Below, one piece after another: positions 37,621-48,163 of a stretch of DNA of 64,000 nucleotides (position 1 is its first letter; every line of letters begins with the position of its first letter). Both the position numbers and the translations under genes were made by a program. The stretch is from NCBI RefSeq assembly GCF_009827055.1, contig NZ_WUMK01000007.1, positions 248,001 through 312,000 of the forward strand, in the 5' to 3' direction. Below the pieces are notes generated by a model that searched no databases, was not told the origin of the DNA, and saw nothing but the letters and a program-made list of their open reading frames with translations. The DNA is from Shinella kummerowiae. Its GTDB lineage: Bacteria; Pseudomonadota; Alphaproteobacteria; Rhizobiales; Rhizobiaceae.

Positions 37621-40600
37621 TTAGATGCCGGGCGGCCGTCTCAGATCCAGCGTCAGCGGGAAATCCGCCGATGGTGTTTCCGGCCATAGCGTATAGCCGC
37701 CCGCTCTGTGCCCCCAGGGCTCGAATCGCGCCAGCCGGCGTGCCTCGGCCTCGTTTCCGTTTACCGGGAAGGTGTCATAGTTGCGTCCGCCCGGATGGGC
37801 AACGTGGTAAATGCAGCCGCCGATCGCCCGCCGTGACCATGTATCATAAATGTCGAATGTAAGTGGTGTGTTGACAGGCAGTACGGGATGCAGGCCGGAG
37901 GCGGGCTGCCAGGCCTTGTAGCGCACGCCGGCGACGGAGACGCCCTTGGTGCCGGTGGATTTCAGCGGCACCGGCCTGCCGTTGCAGGCGACCGTGTAGC
38001 GCTCCGGATTGGCCGTTTCGAGCTTGACCTGAAGCCGTTCGACGGACGAATCGACATAGCGCACGGTGCCGCCGATCGCGCCCTGTTCGCCCATGACATG
38101 CCATGGCTCGAGCGCCTGGCGCACTTCGAGATTGGCACCCTCATATTCGACCTCGCCGCAGAACGGGAAGCGGAATTCGAGCTGGGCGGCGAACCATTCG
38201 GGGCGCAGATCGAAGCCGTTCGTCCTCAGATCCGCGAGCACGTCGAGGAAATCCTGCCAGACATAGTGCGGCAGCATGAAACGGTCGTGCAGTGTGGTGC
38301 CCCAGCGCACGAAGCCGCCATCGACCGGGTTCAGCCAGAAGCGGGCGATGAGCGCGCGGATGAGCAACTGTTGCGCAAGGCTCATGCGAGCGTTCGGCGG
38401 CATTTCGAAGCCGCGGAACTCGACGAGGCCGAGCCGTCCGGTGGGGCCATCCGGCGAAAACAGCTTGTCGATGCAGATTTCCGAACGGTGCGTGTTGCCG
38501 GTGACGTCGGTCAACAGGTTGCGGAACAGCCGGTCGACCAGCCAGGGCAATGGCGGAGCGCCGTGGCCGGGCGCGGGCACCTGTGCGATGGCGATTTCCA
38601 ACTCGTACAGCGAATCGTGGCGCGCCTCGTCGAAGCGCGGCGCCTGGCTGGTCGGGCCGATGAACAGACCGGAGAAGAGGTAGGAGAGGGAAGGGTGGCG
38701 CTGCCAGTGCAGCACGAGGCTTTTCAGGAGATCCGGCCGGCGCAGGAAGGGGCTGTCGTTCGGGCTCTTGCCGCCGACGACCACATGGTTGCCGCCGCCG
38801 GTGCCGGTGTGGCGGCCGTCGATCATGAACTTGTCGGCGCCGAGCCGCGACTGGCGCGCCTCCTCGTAGACCGCGCTGGTGATGTCGACGCAGTCCTGCC
38901 AGTTGGACGCGGGATGAATGTTCACCTCGATGACGCCCGGGTCGGGTGCGACGCGGATGACGTTCAGGCGCTCGTCATGCGGTGGCGCGTAGCCTTCGAT
39001 ATGGACGGGCAGGCCAAGCCGCTCCGCCGCGCGCTCGGCCGCCGTCACCAGTTCCAGATAGTCTTCGACCCGTTCGACTGGCGGCATGAAGATGCAGAGC
39101 CGGCCATCGCGCGCCTCGACGCTCATGGCGGTGCGCACCGCGCCGACGATCTCGCTGCGGACCTGTTCGACGCGGTCCTGCCCGGCCTCGCTTGCCTGAA
39201 ACGAGGCCTCGGCCAGCGCACGGCCGGTTTTGGCGAAGTCCGGCAGGGGCGGCTTGTCCTCGGAAGGATCGGAAGGGTTGATGTAGGGATAGCTGGACGG
39301 TGAAAGATAGGGCAGCGCGCCCAGCGGCAGGCGATAGCCGACCGGGCTGTCGCCCGGAACGAGGAAAATCTTGCCGCGACGGGTGCGCCATTTCTCGCTG
39401 ATCCAGCGGTGGCCGGTGGCCTGCGCGTTCCAGGCCTGAACGGGCAGGATATGGCCCGTCGGAGTCGTCAGGCCGCGTTCGAAGACACGGGCGATGCGGT
39501 TGCGCTCTTCCGGATCCTCCAGTTTCGAGTTCGACGGATCGACGTTTTCCGGCAGATTGCCTTCCTTGATGATCCACTCGGCGGGGTCCTCATAGGCCGG
39601 TTGAACCATGTCCGCATCGACGCCCAGTTCTTCGGCTATGCCGGCGAGCACCGCCTTGGCGTCGGCCTCCCCGACGCCCGCATCGTGCCCCTCTTCGGCA
39701 ATCAGGTCGGGGTTCTGCCAGATCGGCCTGCCGTCGCGGCGCCAATAAAGCGAAAAGGTCCAGCGCGGCAGGCTTTCGCCCGGATACCATTTGCCCTGGC
39801 CGTAATGCAGAAAACCACCCGGCGCGAAGCGCTGGCGCAGGCGGCGGATCAACTGGTCGGCCTTCTCGCGCTTGGTCGGCCCGACCGCATCGGTGTTCCA
39901 TTCCCCGGATTCGAAATCATCGATGGACACGAAGGTCGGTTCGCCGCCCATGGTGAGGCGCACGTCGTTCTTCGCGAGCACGCTATCGACCTCGCGGCCA
40001 AGCGCGTGCAGCGCCTCCCAGCTCTCATCGGAAAACGGCTTGGTGATGCGCGGATGTTCGGCGACGCGCTCGACCGTCATGGCGAAGTCGAATTCGGTGT
40101 TCGCCTCGCCGAAATAGCCGCCGCTGATGGGGGCTGCATTGCGGAAATGCGGCGTGGCGGCGAGCGGGATATGGCTTTCGCCGGTCAGCAGGCCGGAGGT
40201 CGGGTCAAGGCCGATCCAGCCGGCGCCGGGCAGATAGACTTCGCACCAGGCGTGCAGGTCGGTGAAATCGACCTCGGTGCCGGACGGGCCGTCGAGCGCC
40301 TTGAGGTCGGGCGCGAGCTGGATGAGGTAGCCCGAGACGAAGCGGGCGGCGAAGCCGAGATTGCGCAGGATCTGCACGAGCAGCCAGCTCGAATCGCGGC
40401 ACGAGCCCAGGGCGCTCGTCAGCGTCTGTTCCGGCGTCTGCACACCGGGCTCCATGCGGATGACATAGCCGACCTGCTGCTGGAGGCGCGCATTGAGGCC
40501 GACGACCATGTCCACCGTGCGCTGCCCGGGCGTGCGGTCGACTGTCTTCATAAAGGCTTCGAGCGCCGGGTCCATCGGTTCGGGCGCGCGATAGATATCG

Positions 40601-40941
40601 AGGTCTTCGCGCAGATCCTCCGGGTAGTCGAAGGGCCAGTGTTCGGCCACTTCCTCCACGAAGAAGTCGAACGGGTTGTAAACCGTCATGTCGGCGACGA
40701 GATCGACCTCGATCTTCAGTTCCGTCACCGGATCTGGAAAGACATAGCGGGCCAGATAGTTGCCGTAGGGGTCCTGCTGGAGGTTCACGAAGTGATTTTC
40801 GGGCGAAACCTTCAGCGAATGGCTGATGACCTTCGTCTTGGAATGGGCCGCCGGCTTCAGCCGGATGATCTGGGGTCCGAGACGGACCGGGTTGTCGTAC
40901 TTGTAGTGGGTGAGGTGGTAGATACCGGCCTTGATCGACAT
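37621..40941 (-). CDS. Large DUF2126 protein with N-terminal transglutaminase domain
   Basis: The 1106-residue protein has an N-terminal transglutaminase-like part (about residues 1-290) with cysteine in [14 protein letters not shown], histidine in [12 protein letters not shown] and aspartate in WIGLDPTSG, then a long DUF2126 region (about 300-1090) with [25 protein letters not shown] and [16 protein letters not shown], the last resembling a glutamine-synthetase-like or amidoligase active site. It leads the operon with the ATP-grasp/alpha-E and small transglutaminase genes. The three together look like a peptide-forming and peptide-trimming system whose product is not known. Confidence 0.9.
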   Translation of the reverse strand: MSIKAGIYHLTHYKYDNPVRLGPQIIRLKPAAHSKTKVISHSLKVSPENHFVNLQQDPYGNYLARYVFPDPVTELKIEVDLVADMTVYNPFDFFVEEVAEHWPFDYPEDLREDLDIYRAPEPMDPALEAFMKTVDRTPGQRTVDMVVGLNARLQQQVGYVIRMEPGVQTPEQTLTSALGSCRDSSWLLVQILRNLGFAARFVSGYLIQLAPDLKALDGPSGTEVDFTDLHAWCEVYLPGAGWIGLDPTSGLLTGESHIPLAATPHFRNAAPISGGYFGEANTEFDFAMTVERVAEHPRITKPFSDESWEALHALGREVDSVLAKNDVRLTMGGEPTFVSIDDFESGEWNTDAVGPTKREKADQLIRRLRQRFAPGGFLHYGQGKWYPGESLPRWTFSLYWRRDGRPIWQNPDLIAEEGHDAGVGEADAKAVLAGIAEELGVDADMVQPAYEDPAEWIIKEGNLPENVDPSNSKLEDPEERNRIARVFERGLTTPTGHILPVQAWNAQATGHRWISEKWRTRRGKIFLVPGDSPVGYRLPLGALPYLSPSSYPYINPSDPSEDKPPLPDFAKTGRALAEASFQASEAGQDRVEQVRSEIVGAVRTAMSVEARDGRLCIFMPPVERVEDYLELVTAAERAAERLGLPVHIEGYAPPHDERLNVIRVAPDPGVIEVNIHPASNWQDCVDITSAVYEEARQSRLGADKFMIDGRHTGTGGGNHVVVGGKSPNDSPFLRRPDLLKSLVLHWQRHPSLSYLFSGLFIGPTSQAPRFDEARHDSLYELEIAIAQVPAPGHGAPPLPWLVDRLFRNLLTDVTGNTHRSEICIDKLFSPDGPTGRLGLVEFRGFEMPPNARMSLAQQLLIRALIARFWLNPVDGGFVRWGTTLHDRFMLPHYVWQDFLDVLADLRTNGFDLRPEWFAAQLEFRFPFCGEVEYEGANLEVRQALEPWHVMGEQGAIGGTVRYVDSSVERLQVKLETANPERYTVACNGRPVPLKSTGTKGVSVAGVRYKAWQPASGLHPVLPVNTPLTFDIYDTWSRRAIGGCIYHVAHPGGRNYDTFPVNGNEAEARRLARFEPWGHRAGGYTLWPETPSADFPLTLDLRRPPGI

Positions 40942-41045
40942 GCGCGCTCTTGTTCCCCTCGGGCGGTCTTAAGCCGCCATCGAGGGGAGTTTGTGCAATG
41001 CGAAGAGAGATTGCAAGCGCGATCGTTTCCGGCGGCGTCAGTCGA

Positions 41046-43304
41046 TCAGGCGATACGCCGCAGGTGCGGTTTTACCACCGGTTCCTGTCGTACCCCGTTG
41101 CGCGGCATCTCGAACTGGCCGACGAGGCGCGCGAGCGTCGCGGATTCGTCCGAAAGGCGATGGGTGACGGCACTGCTCTCCTCGACCATCGCGGCATTCT
41201 GCTGCGTCACCGCATCCAGCTGCCGGATGGTCGCGTTGATCTCGTGGATGCCGACGGACTGGTCACGCGCGGCGCGGGCGATCTCTTTGATCTCCGTATC
41301 GATCGCATTGATCTTGCCGGCGATATCGCGAAGCACGCTGCCGGTCTCCCGCACCAGGCCGGCCCCGCGGGCCACTTCGTCGGCGGATTTGGTGATCAGC
41401 GCCTTCACCTCGCGCGCCGCACTGGCCGTGCGTTGCGCGAGCTCGCGCACTTCCTGCGCCACCACGGCAAAGCCCTTGCCGGCGTCTCCGGCACGCGCCG
41501 CTTCCACACCGGCATTGAGCGCCAGCAGGTTGGTCTGGAAGGCGATATCGTCGATGACGCCGATGATGTTCTCGATCTCGTGCGAGGACGTTTCGATCTT
41601 GCCGATGGCGTTGACGACATTGTCGACGACCTGTTCGGAGGCCGCCGAACTCTTCTTGGTGTCGGAGGCGAGGCGCTCGGCGATCGTCGTGCGCTCGGCG
41701 GCCGATTGCACGGCCTGAGTCATTTCCGCAAGTGCCGTGGCAGCCTCGCCGAGCGAGGCGGCCTGCCGCTCGGTGCGGCTGGAGAGCTGGACGAGCGCTT
41801 CCTGCATTTCACTGGAATCGTCACGGATGCGGTGTGTGTTGACGCGCACTGTGGTCATCGCCTCGGCGAGCCGCTCGATGGAGGCATTGTAGTCCGTGCG
41901 GATCCGGTCGAGGGAGGCGATGAAGGGGATGTCGATATGTTGCGTGAGATCGCCGCGCGCAAGATGTTGCAGGGCCTCGGCAAGGCGAATGACGGTCTCT
42001 TCCGTTGCGGCGTCGTGGGCCTGTTTGGCCGCGTCACGCGCCGCCCGTTCGCTATCGGCATCCTCGCGCATCGTTGCCGTTTCGCGCTGCAGGCGCTCCT
42101 TTTCGATCGCGGCATCGCGGAAGACCAGCACGGAGCGCGCCATGTCGCCGATCTCGTCGCGGCGATCCTCGCCCTTGCCGGCAATCGTCGTGTCGCCGCC
42201 CGCCAGCCGGTTCATGTCGGAGACGAGGGCGGTGATCGGGCGCGACAGGCGATTGGCGAAGAGGAAGCCGACGGCGGCCGTGATCGCGAGCACGCTGAGC
42301 GAGATGAGCAGCGTCCAGTTGATCAGGCGTGTGAGGCCGGCGAAGACTTCGCTTGACGCCATGACGGCGGCGACGGTCCAGGTGCGGCCGAGGAAATCGA
42401 AGCGCGCGGCGGCAAGCTTGACCTCGCGGCCGCGATGATCGGGCAGGGTCGCCTGGGCAATCGCCGCGCCGTCGGCGGGGACGAGAAGCTCCGGCGCGAT
42501 GCGCATCGTGAGAATGTCGGCTTCCGCGCCGTGCGAGGGGCGGGTCAGGAGATACCCGTCGGCATTCAGCAGCATGGCTTCACCGGTCTCGCCAAGGCCG
42601 ACCGCATTGTTCAATTTGGCGGCGATGCGTTCGGTCGGCAGTGCGACGACGAGGACGCCGATCTTGCCGGCGACGGAGGAGACAGAGGTCGCGAGGAAGG
42701 CCATCGCGCGACCGGCCGGGGCATAGGGCTGGTAATCACCGAAGGCGACGATGGCGGTTTCCGTGCTGGGTGCCGCTTCGGCAAAGACCTTGGCAAGGCC
42801 GGTCCCGGCGAAGCGCGGATCGCTCGTCAGGTTCGCGCCGAAATCACCGTGCTTGCGCAGCGAATAGACAATGTCGCCGCTGAGATTGACGAGCAGCATG
42901 TCGTCGAAACCCTGCGCCTCCGCATTGCGCTGGAAGAAGCCATGGTAGCGGCCGTGTAGCTGGTCGAATTTGTCGGTCTCGGCCGATTTCAGCTCGGCCT
43001 TTCCCCCATAGCGACGCTGCAGTTCGCCCGCCCGATCCCCCTCGATCGCACCGAAGGCGCCAGACAAGTCATCGAGCGCCTTGGTGACGACCTTCTGGCC
43101 GGCGAGGTCGCGTGTTTCCTTGACGATCGACTGCAGATATTGCGCGAGCTCGTTGCGCCGGCCGTCGGCCAGCGTTTCGAGTTTCGTCACCGCCGCGGCC
43201 GTGGACTGGCTGGCGCTGAGATAAAGGCTCGCGACGCTGGTCGCGGAAATGGCGATGACGGCCAGCAGCAGGGCGGCAAGCGAAAGCTTGATGGAAAGAC
43301 GCAT
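41046..43304 (-). CDS. Methyl-accepting chemotaxis protein with periplasmic Cache-type sensor
   Basis: The 752-residue receptor has a membrane helix at residues 7-30, a periplasmic double-Cache-like sensor (about 35-320), a second membrane helix (about 325-350), a HAMP domain ([21 protein letters not shown]), a helical linker with a second HAMP-like segment ([14 protein letters not shown]) and a C-terminal signalling hairpin. The tip sequence [31 protein letters not shown] is intact, so CheA/CheW coupling is expected. The C-terminus (PHLRRIA) lacks a CheR-docking pentapeptide. The ligand is unknown. No other che gene is present. Confidence 0.92.
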   Translation of the reverse strand: MRLSIKLSLAALLLAVIAISATSVASLYLSASQSTAAAVTKLETLADGRRNELAQYLQSIVKETRDLAGQKVVTKALDDLSGAFGAIEGDRAGELQRRYGGKAELKSAETDKFDQLHGRYHGFFQRNAEAQGFDDMLLVNLSGDIVYSLRKHGDFGANLTSDPRFAGTGLAKVFAEAAPSTETAIVAFGDYQPYAPAGRAMAFLATSVSSVAGKIGVLVVALPTERIAAKLNNAVGLGETGEAMLLNADGYLLTRPSHGAEADILTMRIAPELLVPADGAAIAQATLPDHRGREVKLAAARFDFLGRTWTVAAVMASSEVFAGLTRLINWTLLISLSVLAITAAVGFLFANRLSRPITALVSDMNRLAGGDTTIAGKGEDRRDEIGDMARSVLVFRDAAIEKERLQRETATMREDADSERAARDAAKQAHDAATEETVIRLAEALQHLARGDLTQHIDIPFIASLDRIRTDYNASIERLAEAMTTVRVNTHRIRDDSSEMQEALVQLSSRTERQAASLGEAATALAEMTQAVQSAAERTTIAERLASDTKKSSAASEQVVDNVVNAIGKIETSSHEIENIIGVIDDIAFQTNLLALNAGVEAARAGDAGKGFAVVAQEVRELAQRTASAAREVKALITKSADEVARGAGLVRETGSVLRDIAGKINAIDTEIKEIARAARDQSVGIHEINATIRQLDAVTQQNAAMVEESSAVTHRLSDESATLARLVGQFEMPRNGVRQEPVVKPHLRRIA

Positions 43305-43456
43305 GGGATGATTTCTGACAATACGCAGCTACAGATCATGCCGGCGTCGGCTATCAGAAGGCGCATCCTGCGGCCGGACGGTGTCCGGTTCTGACCGTCA
43401 TTGGTATGACCGTTGGTCATGACGTGTTTGTGACGGTTTTATGAAAGCTGTGCTGT

Positions 43457-43481
43457 GGTGGAGCGGCGGGGCCGCTCCACC
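43457..43481. terminator. GC-rich hairpin between the VOC and chemoreceptor genes
   Basis: A perfect 11-bp stem GGTGGAGCGGC / GCCGCTCCACC with loop GGG lies 15 bases past the VOC gene's stop codon. No T tract follows on either strand, so it may stabilise the mRNA 3' end rather than terminate alone. Confidence 0.4.
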
Positions 43482-43495
43482 GGACAAAGGGTTGT

Positions 43496-44272
43496 CTAGC
43501 GCGTCGCCGCGACCAGCGAGAAATAGGCCCCCTGCGGATCGGTGCAATTGATGATCCATGCGCCGCCGGGCACTTCCATCGGCCCCATCATGACGCTGCC
43601 GCCGCCGTCCGTGACCCGCTTCTGGGCGGCATCGAGGCCTTCGACGACGAAATAGTAGCCCCAGCACGGCGGCATGGGTGAGCCGGGCGGGTTCGTCATC
43701 ATGCCGCCGATGGCGTTGCCGCCGCCGGCCGCAAAGGTCTGGTAGGTGCCCATGCCGGCCTCCGACATGTCGACCGCGGCGTCCTTGGTCCAGCCGAAGG
43801 TTTTCGCGTAGAAGTCCCAGGCGGTGTCGAGGTCGCCGGCCATCAACTCGTTCCAGCCGACGCGACCGGGCTCCATCATGCCGGGCTGGGCTGGGCTTTC
43901 ACCCTCGGTGGTGAAGAGCGAGAAGACCGCGCCATGCGGATCCGCCACGACGGCGAAGCGGCCGACGCCCGGAATATCGTCCGGTGCGCGCATGACCTTG
44001 CCGCCATTCGCCGCGATCTCCTTCACGGTCTCCTCGATCCGGTCCGTGAAGACATAGCCCATCCAGGCCGGCGGCATGCCCTTGGCCTCCGGTGGCAGTT
44101 CGGCAATGCCGGCGGCCTGCGTCTCGCCGGCATAGGCGAGCGTATAGTTCATGCCCGGCATGCCGGAATCGCGCGTGGACCAGCCGACGACCGATGCATA
44201 GAAGCGTTCGGCGGCAGGAACATCCGTCGTCATCAGTTCGTACCAGCAGAACTTGCCGTAGTCCGTGTGCAT
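43496..44272 (-). CDS. Two-domain VOC (glyoxalase/bleomycin-resistance fold) protein
   Basis: The 258-residue protein contains two consecutive VOC modules: residues about 5-125 (GKFCWYELMTTDVPAAERFYASVVGW ... FAVVADPHGAVFSLF) and about 135-255 (GRVGWNELMAGDLDTAWDFYAKTFGW ... WIINCTDPQGAYFSLV). This tandem form is common among uncharacterised PhnB/hydroxylase-like VOC proteins. Metal-ligand positions cannot be assigned with confidence. It lies 48 bases downstream of the DUF899 gene start-to-stop junction, on the same strand, so cotranscription with DUF899 is likely. Confidence 0.85.
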   Translation of the reverse strand: MHTDYGKFCWYELMTTDVPAAERFYASVVGWSTRDSGMPGMNYTLAYAGETQAAGIAELPPEAKGMPPAWMGYVFTDRIEETVKEIAANGGKVMRAPDDIPGVGRFAVVADPHGAVFSLFTTEGESPAQPGMMEPGRVGWNELMAGDLDTAWDFYAKTFGWTKDAAVDMSEAGMGTYQTFAAGGGNAIGGMMTNPPGSPMPPCWGYYFVVEGLDAAQKRVTDGGGSVMMGPMEVPGGAWIINCTDPQGAYFSLVAATR

Positions 44273-44320
44273 GTCGTCGTCCCTTCGTTCTCTTTTGTGG
44301 TTTTGGTCGATGTCGATCGG

Positions 44321-45055
44321 TCAGTCGCAGCAGGACTGCACCCGGGATGTGTCGGCATACTCGTCCTTGCGCTTGACGAAGCTCAGCGTGCCGGTCTCGT
44401 TGCGGCCTTTCGGCGCGCGGTCGAGGATCATCAGGGTGCCGAGCGCCTCTTCGCCGCCGCGGGCATAGTCGGAATAGGTGTGGTAGACGGTGCCGTCCTC
44501 ATCCTTGAAGAAGGCGCTGAGGCCGGGAAGCTCGTCATGCGCATCGGCGGCGTCGGTCTCGCGGTAATTATACATGACCTTGCCGCTGGCCAGGTCCTCC
44601 TTGGTGAAGGAGACATGGTAGTCGAAATTGAAGTCGCTGCCATAGGAAGAAAACCACGGGAATTTCCAGCCCATGCGCTTCTTGTAGGCCAGAAGCTTGT
44701 CCAGCGGTGCGCGGGCGACGGCGACCATCGTCACGTCGTGATTGTTGAGATGGGGCAGCATGCCGTCGATATGGTCGCCCATGAAGGAGCAGCCGGGGCA
44801 GCCGGCGTCCCAGTCGGGGCCATACATGAAGTGGTAGACGATGAGCTGGCTGCGGCCGTCGAACAGGTCCGCCAATGTCTTGTGGCCTTCCGGCGTGTCG
44901 AAGGTGTACTCCTTGTCCACCTTGACCCAGGGCAGGGTGAGCCGCTCGGCGCGCACCTTGTCGCGCAGCTTGGTCTCTTCCTTTTCCAGGGTCAGCAGGG
45001 CCTTGCGGGCGGCGATCCATTCTTCCTGGGATACGATGTCGTGGTTCGGTCTCAT
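44321..45055 (-). CDS. DUF899 thioredoxin-like family protein
   Basis: The 244-residue protein starts MRPNHDIVSQEEWIAARKALL and has the DUF899 hallmarks: EETKLRDKVRAERLTLPWVKVDKEY, then YHFMYGPDWDAGCPGCSFMGDHIDG with the CPGC pair, and FPWFSSYGSDFNFDYHVSF. The fold is thioredoxin-like, but function is unknown. It is upstream of the two-domain VOC gene and downstream of the MarR-family gene, all on the minus strand, so the three may form one transcript. The longer frame to 45106 was rejected because it begins in a sequence lacking family similarity. Confidence 0.87.
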   Translation of the reverse strand: MRPNHDIVSQEEWIAARKALLTLEKEETKLRDKVRAERLTLPWVKVDKEYTFDTPEGHKTLADLFDGRSQLIVYHFMYGPDWDAGCPGCSFMGDHIDGMLPHLNNHDVTMVAVARAPLDKLLAYKKRMGWKFPWFSSYGSDFNFDYHVSFTKEDLASGKVMYNYRETDAADAHDELPGLSAFFKDEDGTVYHTYSDYARGGEEALGTLMILDRAPKGRNETGTLSFVKRKDEYADTSRVQSCCD

Positions 45056-45136
45056 GCTCGGGACTCCTCTTTCACGGGCTTTCGACAAATAAGTTGGTAT
45101 CAACATTTCTTGCCCGTGTCAAAGCATCGACCGGTT

Positions 45137-45598
45137 TCAGTCGTCCGGCACGGACTGTTTCTCAACGGCCTGTAACGCCGTGATGACCGTCTCGGTTGCC
45201 TGCTGGAGGTGCTTTTTGTCGAAAAGCTCGCCGAGCACGTTGGCCCAGACGGCCTGGCGGGACTTGATGGCTTCGAGGGTCGACTTGCCCGCGTCGGTCA
45301 GCACCATCAGCTTGGCGCGCTGGTGGGCGGGGTTTTCCGCATAGAGGATCAGCCCGTCCTTCTCCAGAAGGTCTGCGACGCGCTGCACACCCTGCCGCGT
45401 CATGCCAAGCGCCCGACCGGCCTCGGCCACGGACATCGGCGCATGGTCGGCGGCGGCGAGCACCTGCCAGCGCGCGCTGGTCTGGCCGGCGGGTTTGGCG
45501 AGAGCGTCGCCGGCGGTTTGCAGGTGGCCGGCAAGGCGCAGCACGGAAATGGCGAAGGCGGCGAAAGCGTCGCCGGCGGGGGTACGGTCAGGACTCAT
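45137..45598 (-). CDS. MarR-family transcriptional regulator
   Basis: The 153-residue protein has a MarR winged helix ([64 protein letters not shown]). Its start codon is three bases from a near-perfect TGACAA-N4-CTGTCA dyad, and a second perfect dyad lies 33 bases further, between it and the divergent GFA gene. It is therefore probably an autorepressor that also controls the GFA gene, and perhaps the DUF899-VOC genes downstream. Confidence 0.9.
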   Translation of the reverse strand: MSPDRTPAGDAFAAFAISVLRLAGHLQTAGDALAKPAGQTSARWQVLAAADHAPMSVAEAGRALGMTRQGVQRVADLLEKDGLILYAENPAHQRAKLMVLTDAGKSTLEAIKSRQAVWANVLGELFDKKHLQQATETVITALQAVEKQSVPDD

Positions 45599-45600
45599 GT

Positions 45601-45616
45601 TGACAACATACTGTCA
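45601..45616. promoter_or_regulatory. MarR operator candidate, copy 1
   Basis: TGACAACATACTGTCA is a dyad with one mismatch (TGACAA / CTGTCA, four-base centre), placed directly against the marR start codon, where bound regulator would block initiation of its own transcript. Confidence 0.65.
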
Positions 45617-45633
45617 TTCTGCGAGGGTCTATT

Positions 45634-45649
45634 TGACAACATATTGTCA
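45634..45649. promoter_or_regulatory. MarR operator candidate, copy 2
   Basis: TGACAACATATTGTCA is a perfect 6-4-6 dyad, identical to copy 1 except at one base, 33 bases away (about three helical turns). It lies 35 bases before the GFA start codon. Confidence 0.65.
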
Positions 45650-45683
45650 TTTATGGGCGCGAGGCGCAAGCGAGGAGAGCATC

Positions 45684-46088
45684 ATGTTGAAGACCTACAA
45701 GGGAAGCTGCCATTGCGGGAAAATCCGCTACGAGGCCGATATCGACCTTTCCGCCGGCACGGGACGGTGCAATTGCTCGATCTGCTCGAAGAAGCGGTAT
45801 TGGGGCGCCCAGATCAAGCCGGAGGCTTTTCGTCTGCAATGCGACGAGGCTGATCTTGGTGACTACCAGTTCAACACGATGAGCGGGCACCATCATTTCT
45901 GTAAGAATTGTGGGGTGTCGCCATTCGGGCGGGGTTATGTCGAGGCGATCGGCGGCGCCTATGTCTCGATCAATGTCGCCTGCCTCGACGATATCGCGCA
46001 CAGCGAATTGGCGGAACTGCCGGTGCAGTATTTCGACGGGCGGAACGATGCCTGGTGGAACACGCCGGAGGAGACGCGCCACCTCTGA
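45684..46088 (+). CDS. GFA-family (glutathione-dependent formaldehyde-activating/CENP-V fold) zinc protein
   Basis: The 134-residue product starts [21 protein letters not shown] after a GAGGAG ribosome site. It has the full zinc-ligand set of the Mss4-like GFA family: CHCG, CNCSIC and, near the middle, [13 protein letters not shown]. Members bind zinc and some react with glutathione-aldehyde adducts; most are uncharacterised. It is divergent from a MarR regulator, with two dyad operators between, which suggests induction by a small reactive compound. Confidence 0.88.
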   Translation: MLKTYKGSCHCGKIRYEADIDLSAGTGRCNCSICSKKRYWGAQIKPEAFRLQCDEADLGDYQFNTMSGHHHFCKNCGVSPFGRGYVEAIGGAYVSINVACLDDIAHSELAELPVQYFDGRNDAWWNTPEETRHL

Positions 46089-46094
46089 AACGAT

Positions 46095-46123
46095 GCCGGG
46101 CGCGGGGGAGACCCGCGCCCGGC
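46095..46123. terminator. Hairpin between convergent GFA and ilvD genes
   Basis: A perfect 12-bp stem GCCGGGCGCGGG / CCCGCGCCCGGC with a five-base loop fills the gap between the two stop codons. No T tract follows on either strand, yet its position suits a shared terminator. Confidence 0.5.
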
Positions 46124-46131
46124 AAGACAGC

Positions 46132-47967
46132 TTATTCCGGCAGGATGCGCACAGCACCCTTGTCGGCGCTGGCGGCGAAGGCGGCATAGGCCTTCAGCGC
46201 CGTCGTGACATTGCGCTTGCGCGGTGCGGCGGGCTTCCAGCCGAGCTTGTCCTGCTCGGCGCGGCGGCTTGCCAGTTCTTCTTCGGTAACGGCGAGGTTG
46301 ATCGTTCGGTTCGGGATGTCGATCTCGATCAGGTCACCATCACGTACCAGGCCGATGGTGCCGCCTTGGGCTGCTTCCGGCGAGGCATGGCCGATCGACA
46401 GGCCCGAGGTGCCGCCGGAGAAGCGGCCGTCGGTGACAAGCGCGCAGGCCTTGCCGAGGCCCTTCGACTTCAGGTAGCTCGTCGGATAGAGCATTTCCTG
46501 CATGCCCGGGCCGCCCTTCGGGCCTTCATAGCGGATAACGACGACGTCGCCGGCCTTCACCTCGTTGCTGAGGATGCCTTTCACCGCTGCATCCTGGCTT
46601 TCGAAGACGACAGCCGGACCGGTGAACTTCAGGATCGATTCATCGACGCCGGCCGTCTTCACGATGCAGCCGTCGAGCGCGATGTTGCCCGAGAGAACGG
46701 CAAGGCCGCCATCCTTCGAGAACGGATGCTCGACGGAACGGATGACGCCCTTTTCGCCGTCGGTGTCCAGTTCGTCCCAACGGGCTTCCTGGCTGAAGGC
46801 GACCTGGGTCGGGATGCCGCCGGGCGCGGCGCGGAAGAAGGTGCGCACCGTCTCGCTGGTCGTCCGGGTGATGTCCCAGCGGTCGATGGCGTGGCCGAGC
46901 GTTTCGGAATGCACGGTCGGCGTGTCGCGGTGGATGAGGCCGCCGCGATCGAGTTCGCCGAGGATGCGCATGATGCCGCCGGCGCGGTGCACGTCTTCCA
47001 TATGCACGTCCTGCTTGGCGGGCGCCACCTTGGAAAGGCAAGGCACGCGGCGCGACAGCTGATCGATGTCATCAAGGTCGAAATCGATGCCGCCTTCGTA
47101 AGCCGCTGCCAGGATGTGCAACACGGTATTGGTCGAGCCGCCCATGGCCACGTCGAGCGACATGGCGTTTTCGAAGGCGCGCTTGTTGGCGACGTTGCGC
47201 GGCAGGATGCTGTCGTCTTCCTGCTCGTAGTAGCGGCGGGCGAGATCGACGATCAGGTGACCGGCTTCGACGAACAGGCGCTTGCGGTCGGCGTGGGTTG
47301 CCAGCGTCGAGCCGTTGCCGGGCAGCGACAGGCCGAGGGCCTCGGTCAGACAGTTCATCGAGTTGGCGGTGAACATGCCGGAGCAGGAGCCGCAGGTCGG
47401 GCAGGCGGACCGCTCGATGACCTGGACGTCTTCATCCGAAATCTTGTCGTCGGCGGCGGCGACCATCGCGTCGACGAGATCGAGCGCGTGGGTCTTGCCG
47501 TGCAGAACGACCTTGCCGGCCTCCATCGGGCCGCCGGACACGAAGACGGCGGGGATGTTGAGGCGCATGGCGGCATTCAGCATGCCGGGGGTGATCTTGT
47601 CGCAGTTCGAGATGCAGACCATGGCATCGGCGCAATGCGCATTGACCATGTACTCGACCGAGTCGGCGATGATCTCGCGCGACGGCAGCGAATAGAGCAT
47701 GCCGTCATGGCCCATGGCGATGCCGTCATCGACGGCGATCGTGTTGAATTCCTTGGCGACGCCGCCGGCCTTCTCGATCTCGCGCGCGACGAGCTGGCCA
47801 AGATCCTTCAGGTGCACGTGGCCAGGCACGAACTGGGTAAAGGAATTCACCACCGCAATAATCGGCTTGCCGAAATCCGAATCCTTCATGCCGGTCGCGC
47901 GCCAGAGGCCGCGGGCACCGGCCATGTTGCGGCCGTGGGTGGTGGTTCGGGAGCGATATGCGGGCAT
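46132..47967 (-). CDS. ilvD: Dihydroxy-acid dehydratase
   Basis: The 611-residue enzyme starts [21 protein letters not shown], as in E. coli-type IlvD, and has the iron-sulphur cysteines in [11 protein letters not shown] and [16 protein letters not shown]. It converts 2,3-dihydroxy-isovalerate or -methylvalerate to the 2-keto acids in valine, isoleucine and leucine synthesis. Residues typical of the sugar-acid dehydratases in the same superfamily cannot be told apart fully by eye, but length and the N-terminus favour true IlvD. It is transcribed alone. Confidence 0.93.
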   Translation of the reverse strand: MPAYRSRTTTHGRNMAGARGLWRATGMKDSDFGKPIIAVVNSFTQFVPGHVHLKDLGQLVAREIEKAGGVAKEFNTIAVDDGIAMGHDGMLYSLPSREIIADSVEYMVNAHCADAMVCISNCDKITPGMLNAAMRLNIPAVFVSGGPMEAGKVVLHGKTHALDLVDAMVAAADDKISDEDVQVIERSACPTCGSCSGMFTANSMNCLTEALGLSLPGNGSTLATHADRKRLFVEAGHLIVDLARRYYEQEDDSILPRNVANKRAFENAMSLDVAMGGSTNTVLHILAAAYEGGIDFDLDDIDQLSRRVPCLSKVAPAKQDVHMEDVHRAGGIMRILGELDRGGLIHRDTPTVHSETLGHAIDRWDITRTTSETVRTFFRAAPGGIPTQVAFSQEARWDELDTDGEKGVIRSVEHPFSKDGGLAVLSGNIALDGCIVKTAGVDESILKFTGPAVVFESQDAAVKGILSNEVKAGDVVVIRYEGPKGGPGMQEMLYPTSYLKSKGLGKACALVTDGRFSGGTSGLSIGHASPEAAQGGTIGLVRDGDLIEIDIPNRTINLAVTEEELASRRAEQDKLGWKPAAPRKRNVTTALKAYAAFAASADKGAVRILPE

Positions 47968-48163
47968 GGTTCTGTTCCTTGACGTCGGACGTGGTTCGCA
48001 TATGGCCCCTTGATGGCCGAATTGCGAGCCTTGGAAGGGTTTCCCTAGCGCAAAACGCCCCCGGCGTCACGAAAGGAATGACGATTTTTTGACGCTGCGA
48101 CGCAATTTCCTTGCTGCCGATCGGCGCCCGACATGACCGTTGTCGGCACAAGGCATTCATGCC

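Noticed and set aside
46132..47967. Sugar-acid dehydratase (Edd or aldonate type) instead of IlvD
   Set aside because: The gene lies near sugar-acid genes, but its length, N-terminus and [10 protein letters not shown] block match E. coli-type IlvD.
48140..48163. TTG start eight codons earlier for the double-HTH GntR gene
   Set aside because: No ribosome site fits, and ATG codons follow within 24 and 36 bases; the ATG at 48164 was preferred.
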